A stretch of 64,000 nt of DNA from Alphaproteobacteria bacterium (GCA_037200445.1 JBBCGH010000001.1:3906001-3970000); one strand, 5' to 3'; counted from the first letter of the stretch, positions 1 through 9,478 are shown. Notes: generated by a model not told the origin, from the sequence alone. Program-made: numbers and translations.

Positions 1-416
1 CCGCAATTCCAGCGGTAGAATTTGTAGCGGGCTTCGTTCTTCTTGTAATAATCCTGATGATACTCCTCGGCCTTGTAGAACGGCCCGGCCGCGACGATCT
101 GCGTGTAGACGGTGCGCGGCGCGAATTTGGCCTCGACCTGCTTCCTGGTCTCTTCCGCGAGCTTCTTCTCGTCTTCGGTGCGGTAGAAGATCGCCGTGCG
201 ATACTGTTCGCCGCTATCGCAGAACTGCCGGTCCTTCACCAGCGGGTCGATCGAATGCCAGTAAACGTCGAGCAGTTTTGGCGTACGTCACCCTCGACGG
301 ATCGTAGACCACCCTCGACCGCCTCGGCGTGGCCGGTGCCGCCGGCGGAAACCTGGCTGTAGGTCGGGTCCCATCGCGGCCGCGAGCAGACAGGCGGCAA
401 GGAGCAATCGTCTCAT
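1..416 (-). pseudogene. msrA: peptide-methionine (S)-S-oxide reductase MsrA, broken and running off the left edge
   Basis: The minus strand encodes a clear MsrA C-terminal half: DPTYSQVSAGGTGHAEAVE, then VVYDPSRVTYAK, WHSIDPLVKDRQFCD, GEQYRTAIFYR and YRWNCG at the window edge. MsrA reduces methionine-S-sulfoxide in oxidised proteins, and a hydrophobic leader (MRRLLLAACLLAAAMG) suggests export. The leader is joined directly to the DPTYSQ block, so about 40 residues are missing, including the GCFW catalytic-cysteine motif every MsrA needs. Two further +1 shifts break the frame, an extra C at 312-314 and an extra T at 276-279. As it stands it cannot make an active enzyme. The shifts may be sequencing error, but the missing core is a real deletion or an assembly collapse. 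Confidence 0.85.
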
Positions 417-573
417 GAGCGCAATCTCCCAGGTGGTGCTCGTCCCATCTCCATATACCCCGATCCGCACGCGACGTGGGGTCAATTGCGCTCACAAACG
501 CGCGAAACGGCAGTGATCCTTGCCGCCCGCTCGGCCCTTGTCCTAGGGTGCGGCGCAACCTGGAACTTGACGC

Positions 574-1422
574 ATGCGCTTTGAAGGCACGAAGGCCTAC
601 GTGGCGACCGACGACCTGAAGGTCGCGGTGAACGCCGCGATCACGCTGGAGCGGCCCCTGCTGGTCAAGGGCGAGCCCGGCACCGGCAAGACCGTGCTGG
701 CGCTCGAGATCGCCAAGGCGCTTTCGGCCCCGCTGATCGAGTGGCACATCAAGTCCACCACCAAGGCGCTGCAGGGCCTCTACGAGTACGACGCGGTCTC
801 GCGGTTGCGCGACAGCCAGCTCGGCGACAAGCGCGTCGCCGACATCCGCAACTACATCAAGCGCGGCAAATTGTGGGGACGCCTTCGTCTCCGACGAGCG
901 TCCCGTGCTGCTGATCGACGAGATCGACAAGGCCGATATCGAGTTTCCCAACGACCTGTTGCAGGAGCTCGATCGCATGGAGTTCTTCGTCTACGAGACC
1001 GGCGAGACCGTCCATGCGCGGCGGCGCCCGATCGTGGTCATCACCTCCAATAACGAGAAGGAGCTGCCGGACGCGTTCCTGCGCCGCTGCTTCTTTCACT
1101 ACATCCGCTTCCCCGACCCCGACACGATGAGCGCGATCATCGATGTGCATTTCCCCGGCATCAAGCAGCGCCTCGTCGCCGAAGCGCTGAAGCTGTTTCT
1201 ACGAGATCCGCGAAGTGCCGGGCATGAAGAAGAAGCCCTCGACCTCAGAGCTGCTCGACTGGCTCAAGCTCCTGATGGTCGAAGACATCGGCCCGGAGAC
1301 GTTGCGCGAGCGCGACCCAAAGAAGCTGATCCCGCCGCTGCATGGCGCGCTGATCAAGAACGAGCAGGACGTGCACCTGTTCGAACGGCTGGCGTTTCAT
1401 GGCACGGCGAGAGGGGCGCTAA
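574..1422 (+). CDS. MoxR-family AAA+ ATPase (interrupted by three +1 frameshifts)
   Basis: Joining three frames gives a 281-residue MoxR ATPase, the normal family length. Walker A is GEPGTGKT (about residues 37-44), Walker B is VLLIDEIDKAD, sensor 1 is VVITSNNEKELPDAFLRRC, and the C-terminal lid carries ELLDWLKLL. MoxR ATPases act as chaperones that insert metals or cofactors, usually with a von Willebrand A (VWA) partner. The shifts are extra bases in short runs: G at 875-878, T at 1196-1198 and T at 1395-1397. Removing each restores the family sequence, and the last restores a C-terminus ending MARREGR. Sequencing error is the simplest reading. The TAA stop overlaps the stop of the convergent gene. 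A VWA protein that could be its partner is encoded at 47737, far from its usual adjacent place. Confidence 0.88.
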
Positions 1423-2451
1423 GCCACCATCTCCCGCACCAGCGGCATCACCTTGCGCCCGAACAGTTCGATGCAGCGCATCGCCTTCTCATGCGGCAGC
1501 GGCCCGGCGCTGTACTTCATGGTGAAGCGGGGACAGGCCGAACATCTTGACGGTGCCGGCGATCTTGCGCGCGACCGTCTCGGGCGAGCCGACATAGAGC
1601 GAGCCATGCTCGATCTCGCGCTCGAAATCGGCGCGGCTCATCGGCGGCCAGCCGCGCTCGGCGCCGATCTTGTCGCGCATGCGCTTGTAGTCGGTGAACA
1701 GCTCGTCGCGTGCCTGCGCGTCGGTCTCGGCGACGTAGCCGTGCGAGTGCACCCCGACCGGCAACTCGGGCTTCCCCATTTCTTTCAGCGCGCGGCGGTA
1801 GAGGTCCGCGAACGGCACGAACCGCTTCGGATCGCCGCCGATGATCGCCAGCATCATCGGCATGCCGTAGTGCGCGGCGCGCATGGCGGACTGCGGCGTG
1901 CCGCCGACGCCGATCCACGTCGTCAGGCGGCCGGATTGGGTTTTCGGATAGACGCCCTGGTCTTGCAGCGGCGGCCGCAGCGCGCCCCGCCATGTCACCG
2001 GCTGCTCTTTCAAGACCTCGGCGAACAGGTCGAGCTTCTCGTTGAAAAGTTCCTCGTACTTCTTCAGGTCGAGGCCGAACAACGGAAACGACTCGATGAA
2101 CGAGCCGCGCCCGAGGATCACCTCGGCGCGCCCGTTGGAAATCGCATCGATGGTAGAGAAGCGCTGGAACACCCGGATCGGATCGTCGGACGAGAGCACC
2201 GTCACCGCCGAACCGAGCTGGATGCGCCTGGTGCGGCTTGCGATCGCGGCGAGCACGATTTCCGGCGCCGAGACTGCGAAGTCCGCACGGTGGTGCTCGC
2301 CGACGCCGATCGCATCGACGCCGACCTCGTCGGCGAGAACCGCCTCCTCGACGAGATTGCGGATGACTTGCGCGGCATGGAGCGGCTTGCCGTCCGTTCC
2401 GTCGGTGATGTCGCCGAAAGTATCGAGGCAGAGTTCGATCGTGTTGTTCAT
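1419..2451 (-). CDS. LLM-class flavin-dependent oxidoreductase (one +1 frameshift near the 3' end)
   Basis: Luciferase-like (bacterial luciferase fold) flavin oxidoreductase of about 343 residues. Typical blocks are AVLADEVGVDAIGVGEHH near the N-terminus, ASRTRRIQLGSAVTVLSSDDP, AEVILGRGSFIESFPLFG and WIGVGGTPQSAMRAAHYG. Such enzymes use reduced FMN or F420; the substrate cannot be told from sequence. The last 40 residues (MKYSAGPLPHEKAMRC to VREMVA) lie in another frame because of one extra base in the G-run at 1529-1532; removing it restores the usual C-terminus. The ATG at 2451 is the only start in register with the family. The TAG stop (1421-1419) overlaps the stop codon of the convergent MoxR gene. 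Confidence 0.9.
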
Positions 2452-2612
2452 TTGGCCTTCTTATCGGCACAACGGGATATTCGCCAATGGCCCGGTAACC
2501 GCTTCCGGCCGGCGTTTACGTTAATGACGGATTCGTCCCGTCCCACGCCTCTTGCGCGTGCGGAGGCGCGGGAATTGCTCCAGGGTCGGGTGGGGCCGCG
2601 CTGGAGCTCAAA

Positions 2613-3435
2613 GTGATCAATTACGACGATCCCCTCACCGAAGCAGATTTCGCCACCTTCCGGCCGAACGCCGAGGTGGTGCGCTATCTCGAAGAGACGC
2701 GCGAGCGGCTCGGTCTGCAGAAGCACGAGATGAATGTGCTCGATTGGGGGCAGCGGACGCGGCGATTACGTCGCGTGGCTACGCGATGCCGGCTACAACG
2801 CCTTCGGCGCCGAGATCCGCAAGGAAGCAGCCGAGCGCGGCAAGGCGCTGCTCGAGGCGCACGGCCATGAGTATGCGCATGTGATTGCGCCGATTTCGGC
2901 GGATGTCGAGACCACGCTGCCGGGCAACTTCTTCCACTTCGTCTTCACGCACTACGTGCTGGAGCACGTTGCCGACATCGATGCGGTCACGAAGGAAATC
3001 GCCCGCGTCACCGCGCCGGGCGGATGCGGCTTCCACGTCTATCCGGGCAAGCTGCGCCCGATCGAGCCGCATCTGTTCATGCCGTTCGTGCACTGGCTGC
3101 CGAAGAACCCGACCCGCAAGTGGGCGATCGCGGCCTTTGTGGCATGCGGCATCGAGCCGCGATGGGATTGGCTCGCGGCGGCGTCGCGCAGCCGAAAGGC
3201 GCAGGCCTACTATGAATTCTGCAACAACGAGACGTTCTACCGCTCCTTCCGCGACGTGCGCCGCAGTTTCAGCGAGAAGGGCTTCGCCGTCACGCCGGTC
3301 TCGGCCGAGCATCCGTCGCTGCGCCGCCTGCGCGCCCTGCCCGCCGTGCTGCGCAAGCGCCTGGTCGAATGGCCGGTGATGCTGTTCCAGACGGTCGAGA
3401 TCCTGGTGCGCAAGCCGCAATCCCGTGCGGCTTGA
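2613..3435 (+). CDS. class I SAM-dependent methyltransferase (one +1 frameshift)
   Basis: Removing one G from the run at 2746-2750 joins two frames into a 273-residue protein. SAM-binding motif I then reads VLDWGSGRGDYVAWL, followed by FHFVFTHYVLEHVADIDAV and a PGG turn (RVTAPGGCGFHVYPG). This is the Methyltransf_11/31 type fold; the methyl acceptor is unknown. The start is GTG at 2613, six bases after a GGAG ribosome site. Its last 11 bases overlap the start of the downstream glycosidase, so the two genes are probably translationally coupled. That may hint at polysaccharide or glycan modification, but this is inference from position only. Confidence 0.82.
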
Positions 3436-4705
3436 GGCGGACGTGCGCGCGGCCGTCCGCAACATCCTGGTTTCGCTGCTCGCCGTACTCCTCCCGGCCT
3501 GCCTCGCCGCCACCACGGCTCACGGGCAAAGCGACCAGCCCGCTTTCCGGCGCGGCATCGGCATCAGCCACATCATGGCCTGGGCGCCGCTCGAGCCGGC
3601 GCCATCGAAGAACTTCGTCTTTCCGCCATTCACCTATCCGGACGCCACGTTTGCCCGCGAGTTGAAAGCACTGCGCCGGACCGGCTTCGACTTCGTACGT
3701 TTCGCCGTCGACCCGGGACCGTTTCTGCAATGGCAGGGTGAGCGCCGCGACGACCTGATGCAGAAGCTGCTCGGTTACGTGCGCCTGATCCTGTCCCACG
3801 ACCTCTCGGTGATCGTGGATTTTCATCCGAGCGACATGCATCCGGACTATCTCGGCGCCAGGATCGCCGCCGGACCCGACGCGCCGCTGTTCAAGGATTA
3901 CCTGCGCGTGCTTGCGCGCACCGCCGCTTCGCTGAACGAACTACAGTCTTCACGCGTCGCACTCGAAATCATGAACGAGCCGCCGATGCGCGCGCCGCTG
4001 TGGCGGCCGATGCGCGACGCAGCCTATGCGGCGGTCCGCAAGGCCGCGCCCAAGCTGACGCTGGTTCTTGATGGCGGCGAAGAGGGCAATCTCGAGGGGA
4101 CCATCGCGCTCGATACCTATCGCGACGATCCGAACATCCTGTTCTCGTTTCACTACTACCGGCCGTGGCAATTCACCCATCAGGGGATGGCCGGAATGGC
4201 GGCGCAGCATTTGACCGACGTGCCCTATCCGGCGCACGCACGGCCGATGAGGGAGAGCATCGAGGCGACCACCGCTGCGATCGCAGCCGCGAAGATCACG
4301 CCGTCCGAGCTACTCCAGGTGAAGACCAAGGCGCGTCAGGATCTCGAGAGCTATCGCGCGTCGTCCTTCGACCGCTCCCACATTGCGCGCGACTTCGACA
4401 AGGTGGCGCGTTGGGCGCGCGAGCGTTCTGTCCCTGCGCACCGAGTCGTCCTCGGTGAATTCGGCGTGATGGAGAGTGCGCAGCGCCAAGGTGCCGCCCG
4501 GCAAGCTGACCGGCTGCGCTGGCTGTCCGATGTCCGCGAAGAGGCGGAAACGCACGGCTTCGTGTGGGCCGCCTGGGTGCACAGCGGGAGCATCGGGTTT
4601 TCGTTGGTCGAGCGGGACGGAAGCACCGAGCTTGATCCGGGCGTCTTGCGCGCGCTCGGATTTGGATCGCCCCGTGTCATGTCGCCGGCGGCGCCGGTTC
4701 GCTGA
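3425..4705 (+). CDS. secreted glycoside hydrolase family 5 (cellulase-like) protein
   Basis: A 426-residue GH5 (clan A, TIM-barrel) enzyme with a hydrophobic export signal in the first 35 residues. The acid/base glutamate is E185 in LEIMNEPP and the nucleophile is E345 in VVLGEFGVME, both canonical. An aromatic FSFHYYRPWQF strand lies between them. GH5 retaining glycosidases cut beta-1,4-glucans, mannans or related polymers; the exact substrate is unclear. The GTG start at 3425 overlaps the upstream methyltransferase by 11 bases. The 3' end overlaps the convergent FAD-oxidoreductase gene by 29 bases. It is intact although most neighbours are frameshifted. Confidence 0.88.
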   Translation: MRLEADVRAAVRNILVSLLAVLLPACLAATTAHGQSDQPAFRRGIGISHIMAWAPLEPAPSKNFVFPPFTYPDATFARELKALRRTGFDFVRFAVDPGPFLQWQGERRDDLMQKLLGYVRLILSHDLSVIVDFHPSDMHPDYLGARIAAGPDAPLFKDYLRVLARTAASLNELQSSRVALEIMNEPPMRAPLWRPMRDAAYAAVRKAAPKLTLVLDGGEEGNLEGTIALDTYRDDPNILFSFHYYRPWQFTHQGMAGMAAQHLTDVPYPAHARPMRESIEATTAAIAAAKITPSELLQVKTKARQDLESYRASSFDRSHIARDFDKVARWARERSVPAHRVVLGEFGVMESAQRQGAARQADRLRWLSDVREEAETHGFVWAAWVHSGSIGFSLVERDGSTELDPGVLRALGFGSPRVMSPAAPVR

Positions 4706-6431
4706 CAGCTTTTTTCTTCCTTGATCTTCGCCGCTTGCGCGAGGATTCTCCTGTTTCGTCAGAACTAGAGTCTGGCCGCGGCACGGCGGCGATCTCGCCT
4801 TGCGCCTCGCCACCCGCCGTGAGCGCCTTATGCGCCTCCACCTGCCGCACCAGCGTTGCGGCGGCCTCCGCGGCGCCGCGCATCGCCTGGGCTTCGGCGG
4901 CACGCTTCGCCTCCCCGGCGGCGCGTAAGCGCTCTTCCCTGATCCTCTCCACTTCTTCCCTGGCGAGGCGCGCCTTCTCGGCCGCGGCACGGCGGGCTTC
5001 CTCCGCGGCAAGGCGCCGCGCTTCCTTCTCGGCGAGACGCCTCGCCTCTTCCTCGGCGCGCCGCGCTTCGGCTTCGGCCTTGCGCGCCGCCTTCTCGGCT
5101 TCCCAGCGCGCCTGCCGCGCTTCGGATTCGCGCCGCGCAGAATCGCGGTAGCGCGAAACCCATTCCACAAAGGCGTCGCGCCGCTGCATCGCCCAAAGCG
5201 ACGTCTGCGCCGCAGCGCGCCCGAACGCACCGCCCCGCCCACACCAGCTCGTAGGACGAGAACAATCGCCAGCGATCGTCGCCATCGAGGATCGCGCGCG
5301 CGATCATCTCGCCGGCCATCGCCGTCGTGTTCAGGCCATGCCCGCCGAACGCGCTCGCGATCCAGTACCCCGGCGCAAGCTCCCCGATCTGGGGCATCTT
5401 GTGCACCGCATAGGCCATCGTGCCGCCCCAGGCGTGCTCGATCTCGAATTCACCGAGCTGCGGATAGATCTTGAGGATGTCACGGCGCATCTGCGCCTTG
5501 AGGCGGCGCGGCTCCGAGCCGCGCGTGCTGATGCGCCCGCCCCACAGCAGGCGGTCGTCCTCGACAATGCGATAGTAGTCGCCCCGCGCGCCGCGCGTCG
5601 GCGACCGCGCCGCTGTAGCGGACCGCCTCGAACAACTTCTCGCCGAGTGCCGTCGTCACCGCCACGTAGGTCGAAACCGGCAGCACGGTGGCGGCGATCT
5701 GCTCGTCGACCGGGGGCGATGCCGGTGCTGCCGGCGAGCACCACATGCCGCGCCCGCACCAGGCCGCCGGTGGTCTGCACGCGCTTGCGCACCCCGGCGG
5801 GATCGATGCCGATCGCGCGTGTGTCTTGAAAAATCCGCGCGCCATGTTTTTCCGCGTCGGCGGCAAGGCCGAGCGCGTAATTGAGCGGATGAATGTGGAA
5901 GGCCTGCGCGAAGTGCAGCCCCTGGAAATAGTGCGGGCTGCGCAGCACCTCACGCACCTGGTCGGTCGGCCACGCCTCGACGTCCGCGCCGAAATCGACG
6001 CGCAGCATCGCGGCATGCTCGAGCAATTTCGGCTCATCGTCGGTGCGGCGGACCGAGAGCCGCCCCTCGCGCGGCTCGACGCCGGGCATTCCGGTTTCGC
6101 CGATGCCGCGGCGAATGTAGTCGACGCCGGAGACGGAAAGCGCCCACAGTTCCTTCGCGCGCGGCAGCCCGACGCGATCCACGATCGCATCGATGCGCTC
6201 GGCGAATCCCGGCGACACGAATCCCGCATTGCGTCCCGACGCGCCGCCTGCGACCTCGCCCGCCTCCAGCACCGCAACCGACCAGCCGCGCCGCGCGACC
6301 TCACGCGCGACCGTGAGCCCGGCGAGCCCGCCACCGATGACGCAGACATCGACATCGAGGTCGTGGGTGAGAGCCGTACGCTCCGGCGATGCGACCGCCG
6401 TCGTGGCGTACCAGGTTCTTGGTTCGGTCAT
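4677..6431 (-). CDS. FAD-dependent amine/amino-acid oxidoreductase (DAO/PuuB-like) with a long Ala/Arg/Glu helical tail; three +1 frameshifts
   Basis: The N-terminus has the Rossmann motif DVCVIGGGLAGLTVAREVA and the GGASGRNAGFVSPG loop of D-amino-acid oxidase/PuuB-type flavoenzymes. The C-terminal FAD-binding block is GYWIASAFGGHGLNTTAMAG. Typical members oxidise polyamines or amino acids; the substrate is not predictable here. After the catalytic domain ends (SSYELVWAGGAFGRAAAQ) comes a tail of roughly 170 residues dominated by A, R and E (repeating EARRAEEEARR-like units), a predicted long charged helix ending in a basic RKRRRSRKKK stretch. Extra bases at 5712-5716, 5582-5585 and 5233-5236 break the frame; removing them gives about 583 residues. 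The start is the ATG at 6431, after AAGGG. Confidence 0.82.
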
Positions 6432-6505
6432 CATCCCTTGATGCCGCGCTGCCAGGGTTCTCGCAAGCCGCCCGGCGGCATACTATCCGAACCGGGGAGT
6501 GCTCG

Positions 6506-7033
6506 ATGCGCCGCCTGATGCTGTTGCGTCACGCCAAGTCCGACTGGTCGATGCCGGGTACGCGGGACCAGGATCGCCCGCTCAGCGTCCGTGGACGCGA
6601 GGCCGCTCCAAGGATGGGCACCTACATGGCGCGGCACGGGCTCGTGCCAGACCTGGTGATCGCCTCGCCGGCAACCCGTGTCACCGACACGCTGGCGCTC
6701 GTCCTGCCGGCTTTCGCAAAACAGCCGAAGGCCCAACCCGACGCCCGGCTCTACGAAACCGACGCCGACGCGCTCCTCGCGGTCATCAAGGAGACGCCGC
6801 GTTCGGTGCACAACCTGCTCCTTGTCGGCCACAATCCTTCCCTCGCCGATCTCGCGTCGTTATTGATGGCATCCGGCGACGTCGAGATCCGCCAGCGCAT
6901 CATTGAGAAATTTCCCACCGCGGCGCTCGCCGTGATCGATTTCCCGCTCGACGACTGGAGCAAGATCCACGCAAGGTCCGGCCGGCTCGACCGGTTCGTG
7001 CCGCCGAAGGCGCTGGACAGCGCGACCGACTAG
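6506..7033 (+). CDS. sixA: phosphohistidine phosphatase SixA family protein
   Basis: A 175-residue single-domain histidine phosphatase. The N-terminal RHG motif is LMLLRHAKSDW with the nucleophilic histidine at about residue 8. The second catalytic histidine is in LLLVGHNPSLADL. Its short length and the absence of a lid domain match SixA, which dephosphorylates Hpt domains and the phosphotransferase protein NPr rather than sugars. The ATG at 6506 follows a GGGGAG ribosome site. It is divergent from the FAD oxidoreductase, and its stop lies 14 bases from the convergent protease gene. An Hpt protein that could be a substrate is encoded at 32495; that link is speculation. Confidence 0.88.
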   Translation: MRRLMLLRHAKSDWSMPGTRDQDRPLSVRGREAAPRMGTYMARHGLVPDLVIASPATRVTDTLALVLPAFAKQPKAQPDARLYETDADALLAVIKETPRSVHNLLLVGHNPSLADLASLLMASGDVEIRQRIIEKFPTAALAVIDFPLDDWSKIHARSGRLDRFVPPKALDSATD

Positions 7034-7047
7034 CGCTGACCCCGTCT

Positions 7048-8010
7048 TCAGGCACCCGGCTGCGGCACGACGAGCTTGATGTTCAGGCGCGCAAGAATCT
7101 CCTCGATGGGATGCGCGAGCGCGTAATCGTTGAGCGGGCTCTGATCGTCCTCACCGGCAAAATGCAAGCCGACCGCGTTGCCCGTCGCGGCTTCGACCCA
7201 AAGCGAGCCGGAGTCGCCTTCGAGGCTCAATGCTTCCACCGGCGCGCCCGGATCCGGCACGAGGCGAAATCCGGCCATCCATTCCGGCCCATCGCCGAAG
7301 CCCGAATAGTCCAGCCGATAACTCCCCCCGACACCGTCAACGATCGCGTGCGTGACGCCGGATACTGCCCCGCTTTTGAGCACCTGCATGCCAAGAGCGG
7401 GAGCCACCGTTGCCATTGGCGTCACCGCCGTCTCGAACAGCTGACTGCTCGAGCTGATGTTCGCCGCAACGCGGGCGAGCGCCGCGTCGTACTGCTCGGA
7501 CAAACGCAGCCACCTTTCCAGCTTGGCGACTTCATGCGCCGGGTTGCTTCCAAGGTCCATCGGTCCGGGCTGGCTGATGCCATCTCCGGCCGCGGCCTCT
7601 GGACCGCCGCAGAGCACGTGCCAGTTGCTCAGGATGCAAAGGTTCTGCGTGACGAGGTCCTGGACCAGGGCGCCAACTGTGCCCGTGGTCTTGAGATTGA
7701 GATTTCCCACGCTCAAGCCCGGCTGAAGAACCTGTTGGGGTGCACGTGCGGCTCCGCTATGCGGGATATACCCCGTCTCCAGCACGTCCACCTCGATGCC
7801 TTCCAGGGTCTTGGGCAGTTTCTGATCGGGAGTGAGCCGGGACACTCGCTTCTTTTGAGTCATGTGGAAGCGGACGGACGCTCGTTTGGTCCGCTTCCCG
7901 TCCTCGTAGGCGTAGCCGTAGTCCACCGCTCGCACGCCCTCGAGCGAACGCGCAAGGCGCTTGGCTGCGGTCAGGGCGTTCGCCGCTTTAGGTGGCAGCG
8001 GGTATGGCAT
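7048..8010 (-). CDS. trypsin-fold serine protease, Nal1-like, cytoplasmic
   Basis: A 320-residue protein with an S1-type catalytic triad: His131 in ILSNWHVLC, Asp175 in SEQYDAALARV and Ser267 in LEGDSGSLWV. Spacing and the GDSGS nucleophile fit chymotrypsin-fold peptidases, especially the widespread bacterial and plant Nal1-like group. The N-terminal ~90 residues look like a separate alpha/beta prodomain. No signal peptide is visible, unlike most bacterial S1 proteases, so it probably acts inside the cell. The target is unknown. It is convergent with sixA and stands upstream of no obvious operon partner. Confidence 0.8.
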   Translation of the reverse strand: MPYPLPPKAANALTAAKRLARSLEGVRAVDYGYAYEDGKRTKRASVRFHMTQKKRVSRLTPDQKLPKTLEGIEVDVLETGYIPHSGAARAPQQVLQPGLSVGNLNLKTTGTVGALVQDLVTQNLCILSNWHVLCGGPEAAAGDGISQPGPMDLGSNPAHEVAKLERWLRLSEQYDAALARVAANISSSSQLFETAVTPMATVAPALGMQVLKSGAVSGVTHAIVDGVGGSYRLDYSGFGDGPEWMAGFRLVPDPGAPVEALSLEGDSGSLWVEAATGNAVGLHFAGEDDQSPLNDYALAHPIEEILARLNIKLVVPQPGA

Positions 8011-8122
8011 GCGCTCCTCTATTGAACTCTAAATGGAAGCGACCAAAGAAAACCGGCTTTCAAACGGCCGCTCGCAGGGCCATCGTCCTCCGCTCGCGCG
8101 GCGTGAGATGAGCGGCGGCGTC

Positions 8123-9478
8123 CTATTGGGCGTCCATCGGCAACGACCACAGGAAATCCGGGCGTAGCCGCCCTGCCGCGTATGCCGGATCGTTCTGCAG
8201 ATCTGGATTGCCGCGTTTGATTGGCTTGAAGTTGACGTCGAAGGGATAGCTGGCGCGGTTGTGGCAATTCATGCAGTTGCTGACTGTCCCGCCTCCATCG
8301 CTTTTGATGCCGGCGCTATCTTGATCAGCGAATCTCGCTTCCAGCCAGGGATTGAACGTGACGTGCGGTTTGCCATCGGATTCAAGAGGCAGGTTCAGGT
8401 CGTAACTCGCGCTCATCAGGTAGTTCCGCCAAGGACCCGTGACATTGCTCGGCCGGTCGGCAGCGAAGGGGCCATCATCGGGACGGTCGTGCCACCAGAG
8501 AGTCGCCCACACCCAATCGTCTGTCTCTTTCGTGGTCAGGTGTGTCGCCACCAGCACCAGGTAGTCGCCCACTTTCAGCGAACGTCCGAGCGTTTGCTGC
8601 GCGGATGTGTCGAGCCCCGCGGCGTTTGCGAGTTGAATTGTCTGCGCATCAAGTTTTACGGCATGGAACGCGTTCAATCCGACAACATGCGCGTCGGTAA
8701 ACTGCTTGCCGAGATAAAACACAGTCGCCTTGGAATTTGGGGGCACGTTCGGCTTGGTTGGATCAACGGCGACCACACGAGCCCAAGTGGGAAAATCGTT
8801 GCCAGCCTTCCGTGGAGGATTCAGCTCAGGGTCCCAGATCGGAATCGGCGTGACCTTGTCCTTGGCGATCGGCCACCAGACTGTCTTGAGCACGACGCTC
8901 GCGGCCGGAAAGGCGGGCACGACCTTGTCGTTGGTGATTTTCGGATCGGCGTTGCCAGTCTCCTGCAAGCCGTCGAGGATGCTCGAGAGGTAAAAGCGAT
9001 TAGTGCGAACGTGGTTGTATCCAGGAAAATTGTAGAGCACGAACGAAAACAGCGCGGTGCCCGCTGCTTGAGGCACCGGCGCGCCGGGTGCCGGCGAGAA
9101 TTGCTTCGGCAGGCGAAAACGACGTACGACCCGTCGCGGACCCGACGCCTGCGGCTGCGGCCCAACCGTGAATGTCTCATCCTCGGAAAACCACGTCTCG
9201 AAGATCGCAAACTTCCCGTCCGGCGTAGACTGCGTCATGCCGGCGAATACGTTCCATACGTGCGCGCGTTGCGCGCTCAGATTTCCGCTGGTGCGAAACT
9301 GCTCCAGCGTCTGCTTGTCTGCCGGAAAATCGAATCCGGCCGGGATGTCGAAATAGCCAGGCGGCGGTGCGGGCTGCTGCGCGCACGCCGGATGAACAAC
9401 CAAAGCAACTCCGCACAAGAACGAAGCAACTGCACAGATAGTCGCGGTCAGCCCGCTGCGGCCGGTGAAAGTCATCAT
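8123..9478 (-). CDS. secreted protein with a single C-terminal CxxCH haem motif
   Basis: A 451-residue protein with a signal peptide (hydrophobic stretch ending in ACAQQ) and one CMNCH motif (residues 402-406) near the C-terminus, giving a predicted covalent haem c in the periplasm. The large middle part is beta-rich and aromatic (FETWFSEDETF, WATLWWHDRPDDGP) and I do not recognise it as a named domain. It is not a classical small cytochrome c, because the haem motif sits in the last 50 residues of a long protein. The start is the ATG at 9478, after a G-rich ribosome site; the upstream extension of the frame lacks signal-peptide character. A degenerate second copy of its last codons lies just downstream (8019-8085). 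Confidence 0.7.
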   Translation of the reverse strand: MMTFTGRSGLTATICAVASFLCGVALVVHPACAQQPAPPPGYFDIPAGFDFPADKQTLEQFRTSGNLSAQRAHVWNVFAGMTQSTPDGKFAIFETWFSEDETFTVGPQPQASGPRRVVRRFRLPKQFSPAPGAPVPQAAGTALFSFVLYNFPGYNHVRTNRFYLSSILDGLQETGNADPKITNDKVVPAFPAASVVLKTVWWPIAKDKVTPIPIWDPELNPPRKAGNDFPTWARVVAVDPTKPNVPPNSKATVFYLGKQFTDAHVVGLNAFHAVKLDAQTIQLANAAGLDTSAQQTLGRSLKVGDYLVLVATHLTTKETDDWVWATLWWHDRPDDGPFAADRPSNVTGPWRNYLMSASYDLNLPLESDGKPHVTFNPWLEARFADQDSAGIKSDGGGTVSNCMNCHNRASYPFDVNFKPIKRGNPDLQNDPAYAAGRLRPDFLWSLPMDAQ

